Assembly (NCBI GenBank): GCA_016794985.1
Contig: JAEUIQ010000038.1
Span: 1 to 58,973 of the forward strand
Reading direction: 5' to 3'
Source: Planctomycetaceae bacterium
GTDB taxonomy: Bacteria > Planctomycetota > Planctomycetia > Pirellulales > Pirellulaceae
DNA: 58,973 nucleotides
Made by a program: the position numbers and the translations under genes. Shown in pieces: positions 36,921 to 45,861 of the stretch. The notes under the pieces were generated by a model that saw only the letters and a program-made list of their open reading frames with translations, searched no databases and had not been told where the DNA came from. Numbering within the stretch: the first letter of the stretch is position 1; every line of letters begins with the position of its first letter.

Positions 36921-37103
36921 TTTCCATCCAACTCCGGTTAAGCATTACAGAGACTTGGCGCCCCGCTCCGTTTCGCCCTCATTCAGTGAACCCATTGTCG
37001 TTCCGTGGTTGCATCGAGTGTATCATAAAGACTCGATTTCGGGGGCGTTATGGGCAACAACCATCGATTGACTGCCGAAACTTCCCAACCTGAAAGGTCC
37101 GAC

Positions 37104-40100
37104 ATGCCGCTGTTAGTTTTTTCGCGGGTCGTCCTGGCCACATTCGCTCTGGTGCTAGTCACCCATCATGCCACCGGTCTTGCACAAGAGGCCACTGTTC
37201 CAAGTCGCTATTATTTGGGTGTCGCAAAAATCGACATTTCGCCGGAACATCCTGTTCTGCTGTCCGGTTACGCAGGAAGAAGCCACGAACTTACCCGAAA
37301 TGTGGTCCAGCCGCTTCACGCACGGGCGATCGTGATCGGTGGCGATGATCCCAAATCACCGGCGGCCCCGCACGCCGCAGATTTAGTCACCCCGCCCGTC
37401 GTCTTGATTTCTGTCGATAACTGCACAATCACCCCACTTGTCCGGAATGTGGTCGCGAAAGAACTGAACACGATGTTCGGCATCGAGGCCGGACGCTTGA
37501 CCATTGCTGTTTCACATACGCACAGTGGTCCCATGTTGGTCAACTCGTTAGGCAATCTCTTGATTCGTGACCAGACGCCGGCCGAACACGAAGCCTGCGA
37601 TCGTTATACCCAGCAGCTTGTTCGACAGTTGATCGAAGTCGTTGGCCAAGCCTGGGAAAATCGGCAATGGGTCACCTTGCAACGAAATCAAGGTGCGGTG
37701 GACTTCGCGATCAATCGACGGGGTGGCCAAGTGGTCGATCATCAACTGCCGCTGTTGGTCGCATTAAATGAACAGCAACAACCGGTCTTGCTTCTGACGA
37801 ATTACGCCTGCCACTGCGTTTCGGCCGGCAGCGGTCTAGAAATCTGTGGTGATTGGGCTGCGTATGCCAGCCAATCCTTGGAAACAACTCATCCTACAGC
37901 AACGGCCATGGTGCTGATCGGCTGCGGCGCAGATCAAAACCCAGCGGCCATGGGTGGCATCGTAGCTGCCCAAAACCAAGGCGAAGCGTTGGCAAGCGAA
38001 GTTCAAGCCCTGCTCGAGAAACCCAAACAACCGGTGCAGGGATCGTTGGAAATCGACTACCGAGAAATCAACTTGCCACTAGCTCCGCTGCCAACTCGCG
38101 AACAGTGGGAGCTTTGGGCCCAGGAGCCAGGCATCATCGGCTTCCATGCGCAAAAGAATTTACGACGATTGGACAGTGGTGAAGCTCTGCCCACTTCGGT
38201 CGATTACCCAATCCAAACTTGGCGTTTCGGTCGTGATTTGGCGATGGTCTTTTTAGGTGGCGAAGTCGTAGTCGATTATGTCCATTTGCTACGGCAACGA
38301 ATCGATCCAGACCGACTTTGGGTTACGGCTTATGCCAATGCTGTTCCCTGCTACATCCCGTCCCAGCGAATCCTGCGGGAAGGCGGTTACGAAGGCGGCG
38401 ACGCGATGGTCTGGTACGACTTGCCGACTCGGCTTACCGAAGAAACCGAACCCCTGATTCTTAATGAAGTTCAGTCCCAGTTAGGAGCAGAGTTTACTCA
38501 GGAGCATGACACCACTCGAACCGGAGGAACTTGGCCCAAGTCTCCGCAAGCCTCACTTGATGCGATGAAAACTCATCCCGAGTTTCGCATCGAATTGGTC
38601 GCCAGCGAACCCTTGATTTGCGATCCTGTGGCGATCGACTTCGGTCCGGACGGTCGATTGTGGGTTGTCCAGATGAACGATTATCCCGAAGGACTCGATG
38701 GCAAGTATCAGGCGGGTGGATCGGTTCGAGTCCTGACCGACACAACGGGCGATGGACACTACGATTCGGCGATCACTTTTTTAGACAAGTTACCGTTCCC
38801 GACTGACGTCAAAGTTTGGCGAGATGGCGTTTTGATTTGTGCTGCCCCCGACGTGTTGTTTGCCCGAGACACCACCGGTGACGGCCGAGCCGATGAAGTG
38901 GTCAAAGTTCTAACAGGATTTCAAACCCACAACTACCAAGCCCGTGTCAACAGCCTTACTTGGGGATTGGATCATTGGGTTTACGGAGCCGCTGGGATTT
39001 TTGGCGGCATGGTCAAGAACGCTGCCCAAACAGAAATCGACTTGAACAATCGCGATTTCCGCTTTCAACCTGATCAAGGCATCGTCGAAGCCGTCAGTGG
39101 ACGCACGCAACAAGGTCGAGTACGGGACGATTGGGGAAATTGGTTCGGTTGCGAGAACGGCGCCTTGTTGTGGCATTACCCAGCCACCGAACATTACGCA
39201 CGGCGCAACCCATCCGCACCAAATCCACCAACCGTTGTCGGCGTGCCCCAATCCAACCGTTTGTTCCCGCCAGCCCAGACTATTCAATGGGCGTTGAGCG
39301 GCCCCAAAGGTCTGCCCACCTCTGCCTGTGGTGTAGGGATTTTCCGCAGCGATCTGCTTGGACCGGAGTACAACAACGGTTCGTTTACTTGTGAACCGGT
39401 AAATCAATTGGTTCATCGCTTGCAGTTGCAGGCCAATGGCGTCTCTTTTGTTGGTCATCGCGCCGCCAATGAACAGGATCGAGAATTCCTGTGGTCGAAC
39501 GACCAATGGTTTCGCCCGGTCCAGGTAAAGACGGGGTTGGACGGTGCATTGTACGTGGTGGATATGTATCGTTTTTTGATTGAACATCCGCGATTTCTTA
39601 GCGACGAAGTTCGAGCAAAGATCGACGTGCGAGCTGGGGACGATCGGGGCCGAATTTATCGAGTTGTTCCCAAGTCGAGTACGGCACCACCACCCGCCGC
39701 TCAAGACGATATGACGGCTTGGACGCCAACCCAGTTGGCTCGGGCGTTGGATTCTAGCAACGGAGTTCGTCGCGATTTGGCCCATCAATTACTTTGGTGG
39801 AACGTGCCCCCCGGATCGCTCTCGACCCAAGAAGGGCAAGCGTGTCTTGAAGAACTGCGTCGAATACTGACACACTCAGCACATCCTGCGGCTCGAGTTC
39901 AGGCATTGTGTCTGCTAGGCGAATGGAAGCATTTGCCGCTCGAAATGCTGTTGAAAGCCCTGAGAGATTCTCACCCGGCCGTGCGGCGACATGCTGTCCG
40001 AGTTTCCGAGCATCGACTAAGGTCGGCCGATCCGGATGTTTCCAAAATCGTCGCGAGTCTGCGAGAACTCGCGTCCGATCTCGACCCACAAGTACGTCTG

Positions 40101-42635
40101 CAAGTCGCCCACAGTGTCGGTGAATGGAACGATCCTGGAGCCGGACCGTTGTTGAGTCTCTTGCTCGAACAAAACGCACAGAACCCTTGGATAACCTCAG
40201 CAGTCCTCAGTAGCTTGAACTCCAACAACTTGACAGGGATAGTCAAGGAAAAGCTCTCGCGTCTGTCGGATTCCGACCGATTATCCGAGTCGCTGCAGAC
40301 GATGATCCGTCAAGCCCTAGGAATGGACGCCCCTACCAGCGTGGCGCTCTTACTGCAACAAGCAGCCATACGGCCCGCGGCACCGGAGCGCGTCGAACGC
40401 CGCGCTATTTGGCAACTGGAGATCGCCATGCTCGTGGCGGAAGCAATCACCAACCAACCGGATGTGTTTTCGCAACTTGAATCGCCGTTTCGGGAAATGT
40501 TGGATCACGATGTACAGTCGATCGTCCGCAACTGGAACACGAGCGAGTCGGCCCAAACCTCGGACGAAGGCGATCTCGTTCGGCTGGAGTTTCTCGGGCA
40601 TGCCACGCAACCGCAACTTGTCTTGCCGATCTTGCGATCCGCTCTGCGGCCTCAATCGACGACCGAGATTCAAACGGCTGCGATCAACGCCTGGGCTCGT
40701 TTGGCACTCCATGGCCATGACGAAACTGCCAAGGAGTTTTGCAGCCTGATTCCTGATTTGACGCCGAGATTGCAAAACTTGGTCATGCAACACGCCCAAG
40801 CGAATCCTCAGCTGACACGGCAGCTGTTAGACGCCATTGCCACAAGTCGCATTCCCATGAATCTGCTCGATGCAAATGCCCGCCAATTTCTGACGAACCA
40901 TCCCGATTCTGCGATTCAACAACAGGCAAAAGAGTTGTTTTCGAGTGAAGTTGTCGGCAACTGGCGCGAACTCCTGCCGCAGTATCAAGGGCTCGACGTT
41001 GCCGCAGGGAATTCGGAGCAGGGCCAAGCCGTTTTCCAAAAGCACTGCGCAAGTTGTCATCGTGTAGATAATGTTGGTCACACGGTGGGCCCCGATCTGC
41101 GCGCTCTGACCGACGTCTCGGTTGAGGGACTTTTGACTTCCATCCTTAACCCACACACTGCCATGGACGCGCGTTATACGGCATACCTCGCCTTGACGAC
41201 CGACGGTCAGGTCTTAAGTGGAATGTTAGAGAGTGAATCATCGAACAGCGTGACTCTCTTGGCCCAAGAAGGGAAACGATTTCAACTTCTGCGCAGCGAA
41301 ATCGATTCACTACAACGAACCGGGAAGTCCCTAATGCCCGAGGGGTTGGAGAAGGAGATTCCGCCGAATGCGATGCGCGACCTGCTTCATTTCTTGGGTG
41401 CGGTGGCTCGGCCTATTCGCTACGAATACGTCGGTTCAAGCGGTGCGCATCCATCATATCCAGACTCCGATCCGCCCCAAAAGTTAGTCGATCGCCGCTA
41501 CGGCACCGATCGATTCAATGACATGCAATGGGTAAACTTTCGTCACGTGGGTCAGCCCATCCACCAAGTGCGTTTTGACTTAGGTCAAGAATTGACCTTG
41601 TCGCGAATCCGAATCGTCTATGGCGTGAATCATCAACCGGGAGCCATTCATGCGCCAAGCCTGATGCGGATTCGCTTGCTCAATGAAACGGGCGTCGTTC
41701 ATGAAATGGAAGTTGGCGACTGGGACGACTCTCCCGACGGTTTGGGTGTTTATCAAATCGACCGACGAACCCGCTTGATCGAGTTTCCGGTGCTTTCGGC
41801 TCGGCGCGTCGAAGTCGAATGGGAAGGCGACGCCGAATGGACTTCATTGGCCGAGATCGACTTTGGTCCGACGGATGAATTGTTGGCCCGAGAACTTGCA
41901 GAGAGTAACTCGCCGATCGAACAGACGATCAAGCCAATGGATTTCCAGAAAACAGGAATCAAGTCGGTAGATCGCATCATGGAACTGGTCGCGGCCACTC
42001 GAGTTGGCACACCCGATGAATATCGAGTGATACCGGAAATCTGGCAGGAAGCCATTGCGGCCGGTAAACGCAACGAATCGGCAGAACTGATGACGATGCT
42101 CGACGCGACTCTCCCTCGGGCAACGGAGCCATTGACCGATTGGCAAGCGGTTGTTGTAGGAGGAGGAATCATCAATGGGATCAGTCAAGCCGGACCATAC
42201 CCAGGCCCACGACTGGCAGAACTCTTGCAGTCAAACCCCAACCTCAACGAACGATTCCAACGCAGTTTGATCCTGGCTGCCGAAATGGTCGAGCAAGAAT
42301 CAGTTCCGCAGGGGACCCGCTATGATGCACTACGAATGATTGCGCTGCGGCCCTGGGATGATTGCCAGCGTCAATTGCGGTATTACTTGCAAGTTGAAAT
42401 CCCGCATGAATTACAACAGGGCTCCGTTAGTGGCTTGGCGGATGTTCCGCACCTTGAAGCCGCCTTCGCTTTGCAGTCAGCCTTGGATTACTTGCCCGTT
42501 GACTTGAAAAACTTGGCCATCAACAGCTTGGTCCAGCGGGTTTCAGAAGACAGCCTGCGTTCCAAGTTGAAACGCGGAGACGTTTTGATCGATGATCTGC
42601 ATCCGTTGTTACAAGCTCATTTGCGAAATGAATAA
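37104..42635 (+). CDS. Giant secreted fusion: ceramidase-like + dehydrogenase propeller + HEAT + haem c + C-terminal domains
   Basis: About 1843 aa with a signal peptide (LLVFSRVVLATFALVLVTHHATGLA). In order: a neutral-ceramidase-like domain (37200-38490; VGVAKIDISPEHPVLLSGYAG, VSHTHSGPM, YACHCVSAGSG, IGCGADQNP); a planctomycete membrane-bound-dehydrogenase propeller (38550-39680; FRIELVASEPLICDPVAIDF, QMNDYPEGLDG, VLFARDTTGDGRADEV); HEAT-like helical repeats (39700-40980); a c-type haem domain with CASCH at 41046-41060 followed by VGPDLRAL; and further beta and helical regions to the end. The middle three modules are a standard planctomycete combination, but the ceramidase-like front is unusual. 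I chose ATG 37104 because the signal peptide begins there and AAAGG precedes it; ATG 37050 is the alternative. No frameshift is seen. Confidence 0.88.
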   Translation: MPLLVFSRVVLATFALVLVTHHATGLAQEATVPSRYYLGVAKIDISPEHPVLLSGYAGRSHELTRNVVQPLHARAIVIGGDDPKSPAAPHAADLVTPPVVLISVDNCTITPLVRNVVAKELNTMFGIEAGRLTIAVSHTHSGPMLVNSLGNLLIRDQTPAEHEACDRYTQQLVRQLIEVVGQAWENRQWVTLQRNQGAVDFAINRRGGQVVDHQLPLLVALNEQQQPVLLLTNYACHCVSAGSGLEICGDWAAYASQSLETTHPTATAMVLIGCGADQNPAAMGGIVAAQNQGEALASEVQALLEKPKQPVQGSLEIDYREINLPLAPLPTREQWELWAQEPGIIGFHAQKNLRRLDSGEALPTSVDYPIQTWRFGRDLAMVFLGGEVVVDYVHLLRQRIDPDRLWVTAYANAVPCYIPSQRILREGGYEGGDAMVWYDLPTRLTEETEPLILNEVQSQLGAEFTQEHDTTRTGGTWPKSPQASLDAMKTHPEFRIELVASEPLICDPVAIDFGPDGRLWVVQMNDYPEGLDGKYQAGGSVRVLTDTTGDGHYDSAITFLDKLPFPTDVKVWRDGVLICAAPDVLFARDTTGDGRADEVVKVLTGFQTHNYQARVNSLTWGLDHWVYGAAGIFGGMVKNAAQTEIDLNNRDFRFQPDQGIVEAVSGRTQQGRVRDDWGNWFGCENGALLWHYPATEHYARRNPSAPNPPTVVGVPQSNRLFPPAQTIQWALSGPKGLPTSACGVGIFRSDLLGPEYNNGSFTCEPVNQLVHRLQLQANGVSFVGHRAANEQDREFLWSNDQWFRPVQVKTGLDGALYVVDMYRFLIEHPRFLSDEVRAKIDVRAGDDRGRIYRVVPKSSTAPPPAAQDDMTAWTPTQLARALDSSNGVRRDLAHQLLWWNVPPGSLSTQEGQACLEELRRILTHSAHPAARVQALCLLGEWKHLPLEMLLKALRDSHPAVRRHAVRVSEHRLRSADPDVSKIVASLRELASDLDPQVRLQVAHSVGEWNDPGAGPLLSLLLEQNAQNPWITSAVLSSLNSNNLTGIVKEKLSRLSDSDRLSESLQTMIRQALGMDAPTSVALLLQQAAIRPAAPERVERRAIWQLEIAMLVAEAITNQPDVFSQLESPFREMLDHDVQSIVRNWNTSESAQTSDEGDLVRLEFLGHATQPQLVLPILRSALRPQSTTEIQTAAINAWARLALHGHDETAKEFCSLIPDLTPRLQNLVMQHAQANPQLTRQLLDAIATSRIPMNLLDANARQFLTNHPDSAIQQQAKELFSSEVVGNWRELLPQYQGLDVAAGNSEQGQAVFQKHCASCHRVDNVGHTVGPDLRALTDVSVEGLLTSILNPHTAMDARYTAYLALTTDGQVLSGMLESESSNSVTLLAQEGKRFQLLRSEIDSLQRTGKSLMPEGLEKEIPPNAMRDLLHFLGAVARPIRYEYVGSSGAHPSYPDSDPPQKLVDRRYGTDRFNDMQWVNFRHVGQPIHQVRFDLGQELTLSRIRIVYGVNHQPGAIHAPSLMRIRLLNETGVVHEMEVGDWDDSPDGLGVYQIDRRTRLIEFPVLSARRVEVEWEGDAEWTSLAEIDFGPTDELLARELAESNSPIEQTIKPMDFQKTGIKSVDRIMELVAATRVGTPDEYRVIPEIWQEAIAAGKRNESAELMTMLDATLPRATEPLTDWQAVVVGGGIINGISQAGPYPGPRLAELLQSNPNLNERFQRSLILAAEMVEQESVPQGTRYDALRMIALRPWDDCQRQLRYYLQVEIPHELQQGSVSGLADVPHLEAAFALQSALDYLPVDLKNLAINSLVQRVSEDSLRSKLKRGDVLIDDLHPLLQAHLRNE

Positions 42636-42639
42636 ATCT

Positions 42640-42669
42640 TGGCACGCGTGGCATTAGTGGTAGTATAAT
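42640..42669 (+). promoter_or_regulatory. Sigma70-like promoter for the coiled-coil gene
   Basis: TTGGCA at 42640-42645 (5/6 to the -35 consensus), an 18-base spacer, and a perfect TATAAT at 42664-42669. Transcription would start near 42676 and leave a ~32-base leader carrying AAGGAAG, the ribosome-binding site of the gene at 42708. It falls in the short gap right after the giant fusion gene stop, which suggests that the coiled-coil gene is transcribed on its own. Confidence 0.65.
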
Positions 42670-42707
42670 GGCTTCGGCCCAGTTCCCAATTCTCTAAGGA
42701 AGTATCA

Positions 42708-43622
42708 ATGAAACTGCGACTTGCAAGTCTGATTGTCGCCACAGTCGTTCTCGTTTCGGGTTCCCTCATGGGAGGACTCGATTCACCGGTGCGTGGACAA
42801 GACAAACCGGAAGCCCAAGAACAGCGCCAAGAACGAACTTCGGACGCTCCGCAACGCGAGATTCGCGACATGAAACGCCGAATCCAAGAGTTGCAAGAAA
42901 CCGGGAAAGAAGCAGAAGCCAACGAGCTCAAGCAGCGTCTTGAGGAACGAGTTCATGCGATTGAAGAAGCTGCCCGAGCTCAAGCCAGTCAAAGACCACG
43001 ACGGGAAACGGACCGCACCGCTCAAGCCAACGCCGAACGGCTACAGCAAGAAAAGAAGCTGTCCCACCCCGAATTGCGGGAAATCATCGAACAAATCGAG
43101 CAAGCTCAGTCCGAATTGGGAGCGGACCATCCGCGATTGGTAACACTGCGGCAAAAATTGGAGCGCCAACGCAAGGAAATCGCGGCTCGCGAGAAATCCG
43201 ATTCATCCCAACGGGATCCTCGTTTGGTCGAATTGCGCAATGCCCTCGATCGTGCAATCAAACTTCGGCACCCCGAAGAGGTCGTGGAGCTAAGCAATAT
43301 CATCGCCGATCACCTCCGTCGGCAGCAACCGCACGCCGATCAACACGCAGAAAGGCCGCATTCGCCAGACGAACGCCACCAGGATGTACGTCTCTTTGAA
43401 GAACAACGCCGCGAAGAACAGCATCGCGAGGTGATTCGCCGAGAAGAACAACGCCGAGAAGAGCAACGCCGCGAAGACATTCGTCGCGTAGATGCGAAGT
43501 CGAATCCGGACCACCACATGGAGCGACAGCTACAAGAAATGCGGGCGATGTTTGGTGAACTTCGTGGAGAAATCGAGCGACTACGCAACCAAATTGAAGA
43601 ACTCCGCCGCGAAGGGCGGTAG
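42708..43622 (+). CDS. Secreted coiled-coil protein
   Basis: 304 aa of no assigned family. A signal peptide (LRLASLIVATVVLVSGSLMGGL) precedes an almost wholly helical, very highly charged body of Glu, Arg, Gln and Lys. It contains heptad-like coiled-coil stretches (IRDMKRRIQELQETGKEAEA, LVELRNALDRAIKLRHPEEV) and a near-perfect repeat of REEQR units at ~residues 230-265 (FEEQRREEQHREVIRREEQR), encoded by imperfect 15-base repeats around 43390-43490. The final ~35 residues are another coiled coil (MFGELRGEIERLRNQIEELR). Likely a periplasmic structural or scaffold protein. The ATG at 42708 follows AAGGAAG at the expected distance. Convergent with rtcB, with 4 bases between the stops. Confidence 0.8.
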   Translation: MKLRLASLIVATVVLVSGSLMGGLDSPVRGQDKPEAQEQRQERTSDAPQREIRDMKRRIQELQETGKEAEANELKQRLEERVHAIEEAARAQASQRPRRETDRTAQANAERLQQEKKLSHPELREIIEQIEQAQSELGADHPRLVTLRQKLERQRKEIAAREKSDSSQRDPRLVELRNALDRAIKLRHPEEVVELSNIIADHLRRQQPHADQHAERPHSPDERHQDVRLFEEQRREEQHREVIRREEQRREEQRREDIRRVDAKSNPDHHMERQLQEMRAMFGELRGEIERLRNQIEELRREGR

Positions 43623-43626
43623 TTCT

Positions 43627-45027
43627 TCAATCCTCGGCGCGGCTGCCATCCCCACACATCATCACGATGCGTGGATGAAACGTGGCCAAAGTTTCGACCA
43701 AGTCATGTTGGGCAGCCATGACTTGGCGAATGTCCTTGTACGCTCCCGGGACTTCGTCCAAGCCGCCAGCCAACAATCGCACGTTCTTGTGTCTCAAATG
43801 GTCTTTCCACTCGGCCCACTTGAATTTCGCCAGTGCTGCGGTGCGGCTCATTTGACGACCGGCTCCGTGTGAAGCCGAATCGATACTGCCGGAGCCTCCT
43901 TTGCCGCGAACAACATAGCACGGCGCTGCCATGCTTCCGGGAATTACACCCAACGCCCCGACACCGGCAGGCGTGGCTCCTTTGCGATGCACAATCAACG
44001 ACTTGCCATCGTGCTCTTCCTCCCACGCGAAGTTGTGATGGTTTTCGATGACCGCCAACGGTTGCGCCCCCGCCAAACGCAAGACACTTTCGTGAATCAC
44101 TTGGTGATTGGCTGCTGCGTAGTGTCCCATCAAGTTCATTGCGGCCCAATACTCTTGTCCGGCTTGCGTCGAAAGTGACAACCAAGCCAAATGAGCCAAA
44201 TGAGCATCGTCTTTATCGCGCGGAGGTAAACTTTGACGCGCGATCTGACTATAGCGCGCGCAAACCGCAGCTCCCGCGCCACGCGATCCCGAATGACTCA
44301 ACAAGCCCACGTAACGTCCGGCAGGCAACCCCAAATCATCTTGAGGCAATTCAATGACACCCCACTCGACGAAATGGTTCCCACTTCCACTGGAGCCCAA
44401 TTGGCTCCAAGCTCGATCTTTGTTCTCTCGAGTCACCGCTGTCACGGTCCAGTCACGATCCAAAACCTCATGTTGGTGCCGTCTCTTGAATTTGCCGCCC
44501 GTCCCAAACAGCGTACCGCGTTCCAAGGCCGAATCCAAAACATGACAATGTTTCGGATCGTTTTCTTCAACCAAGTCGGCGGGCAAGTCCGTAATCGACA
44601 AGCGCATGCGACAGGCAATATCCACACCAACGGCGTACGGGATCACAACGCCTTCCGTTGCCAGCACTCCGCCAATCGGCAATCCATAGCCCACATGGGC
44701 GTCCGGCATCACTGCTGCCGCGCGGGCGCCCGGGACTCGACATGCTTGTTGCATTTGGAACAAGGCTTGCTGATCAATATCTTCACCGAAAATCTGGAAT
44801 CCGATGCTCGCTTCCGGTTCGTATTGTTGATCTTCGATAATGGCTTCGGCAAATCCGGACCACACCGGATCCTGCAAAAAGGACTCGGGCGATTGCAGGA
44901 TTTCCGCGATCACCAACTGTGGCTTGCGTTTGTTGTCACGGTCCTGGGCGGCTCGTTGGATGCACGTAATGGCCGGAACCACCGCCGTCACCGGAACGCC
45001 CATCGCCATTAGTTTCTTCTTGTTCAT
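43627..45027 (-). CDS. rtcB: RtcB-family RNA ligase
   Basis: 466 aa. RtcB joins RNA 2',3'-cyclic phosphate (or 3'-phosphate) ends to 5'-OH ends using GTP and manganese. Visible motifs: PDAHVGYGLPIGGVLAT, GVDIACRMR (metal ligands Asp and Cys), GSSGSGNHFVEWG, LLSHSGSRG, VIENHHNFAWEE and the guanylylated His in SASHGAGRQMSR. The C-terminus MMCGDGSRAED differs from the VVxLxPLxxxKG tail of the housekeeping enzyme, so this may belong to a second RtcB subgroup; no archease or rtcA gene is next to it. The ATG at 45027 follows AAGGG by about 9 bases. Confidence 0.93.
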   Translation of the reverse strand: MNKKKLMAMGVPVTAVVPAITCIQRAAQDRDNKRKPQLVIAEILQSPESFLQDPVWSGFAEAIIEDQQYEPEASIGFQIFGEDIDQQALFQMQQACRVPGARAAAVMPDAHVGYGLPIGGVLATEGVVIPYAVGVDIACRMRLSITDLPADLVEENDPKHCHVLDSALERGTLFGTGGKFKRRHQHEVLDRDWTVTAVTRENKDRAWSQLGSSGSGNHFVEWGVIELPQDDLGLPAGRYVGLLSHSGSRGAGAAVCARYSQIARQSLPPRDKDDAHLAHLAWLSLSTQAGQEYWAAMNLMGHYAAANHQVIHESVLRLAGAQPLAVIENHHNFAWEEEHDGKSLIVHRKGATPAGVGALGVIPGSMAAPCYVVRGKGGSGSIDSASHGAGRQMSRTAALAKFKWAEWKDHLRHKNVRLLAGGLDEVPGAYKDIRQVMAAQHDLVETLATFHPRIVMMCGDGSRAED

Positions 45028-45206
45028 TGTTGATGCCCTTGGGGGGGAAAATCATTCACTCATCGGCTCGGGACAGTTGGAATCTCAATGGGGTTCGGAA
45101 ACGCCGTTGGATTTTTGTGAAGAATCCATTCTAATGCGACGGATCCGCCGGAGAAACGCAGTCGGGTTATTCAAGAAAATGAACTTGGAACTAAGCTCGA
45201 TCCGGA

Positions 45207-45836
45207 TTGCTGGGAGCCCCGCCACTGAACGTCGAAAGCAAGCCCTATCGAATTATCGGAATCGATCCCGGACTCCGAGTTACTGGGTACGGAGTTCTGG
45301 AATGGCAGGCGCCTCCTTCTTCGGTAGGATCACCCCATCCAGGAGGAGCAAAGTTGCCTCCACTTCCTGCCGCCATGGTCCCCGGCCTGACCAAGCAAAT
45401 AATTCGGATCGTCGAAGCGGGAGTTGTGCGTGTCGCCACCGGCTCGAGCATGGAACATCGACTGCGCGAGTTAAAACAATCGCTGGACGAAATCCTAACG
45501 GACTGCCGGCCGCAAGTCATGGCTTTGGAACAATTGTACGCTCACTACGAACGGACGCAGCCAGCCATTTTGATGGGACACGCGCGTGGCGTCATTATGT
45601 TGTCGGCAGCCGAACACGAAGTCCCCGTGACCAGCTACTCTGCCACATCGGTCAAGAAGACGGTGTCGGGGCATGGCCGAGCGCCGAAAGAACAAATGCA
45701 AGCCGCCGTCTGTCATCACTTGGGGCTAAAAACAGCCCCCGAGCCGCATGACGTGGCCGACGCCCTGGCCATCGCCCTTTGTCATTTGTTTTCCCAACCC
45801 GGTCGAGACCTAGCGAAAGTTCACAAAGAACAGTGA
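45207..45836 (+). CDS. ruvC: Holliday-junction endonuclease RuvC
   Basis: 209 aa. RuvC resolves Holliday junctions as a dimer. The catalytic acidic residues are in IIGIDPGLRVTGYGVL, MALEQLY and the terminal EPHDVADALAIALCH. At 209 aa it is longer than the ~170-175 aa norm because of a ~30-residue Pro/Gly-rich insertion after the first strand (QAPPSSVGSPHPGGAKLPPL). The only reasonable start before the first strand is TTG 45207, since an in-frame TAA lies 15 bases upstream; there is no good ribosome-binding site, so expression may be low. ruvA and ruvB are not in the window. Convergent with the next gene across 25 bases. Confidence 0.92.
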   Translation: MLGAPPLNVESKPYRIIGIDPGLRVTGYGVLEWQAPPSSVGSPHPGGAKLPPLPAAMVPGLTKQIIRIVEAGVVRVATGSSMEHRLRELKQSLDEILTDCRPQVMALEQLYAHYERTQPAILMGHARGVIMLSAAEHEVPVTSYSATSVKKTVSGHGRAPKEQMQAAVCHHLGLKTAPEPHDVADALAIALCHLFSQPGRDLAKVHKEQ

Positions 45837-45861
45837 GAGCGCCGCAAACCTGCGGGATGAT

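Noticed and set aside
38910..39788. 292-aa minus-strand frame inside the giant fusion gene
   Set aside because: Antisense shadow of the dehydrogenase propeller; no recognisable domain.
44840..45751. 303-aa plus-strand frame
   Set aside because: It overlaps rtcB antisense and ruvC in another frame; those two genes have intact catalytic motifs while this frame has none.
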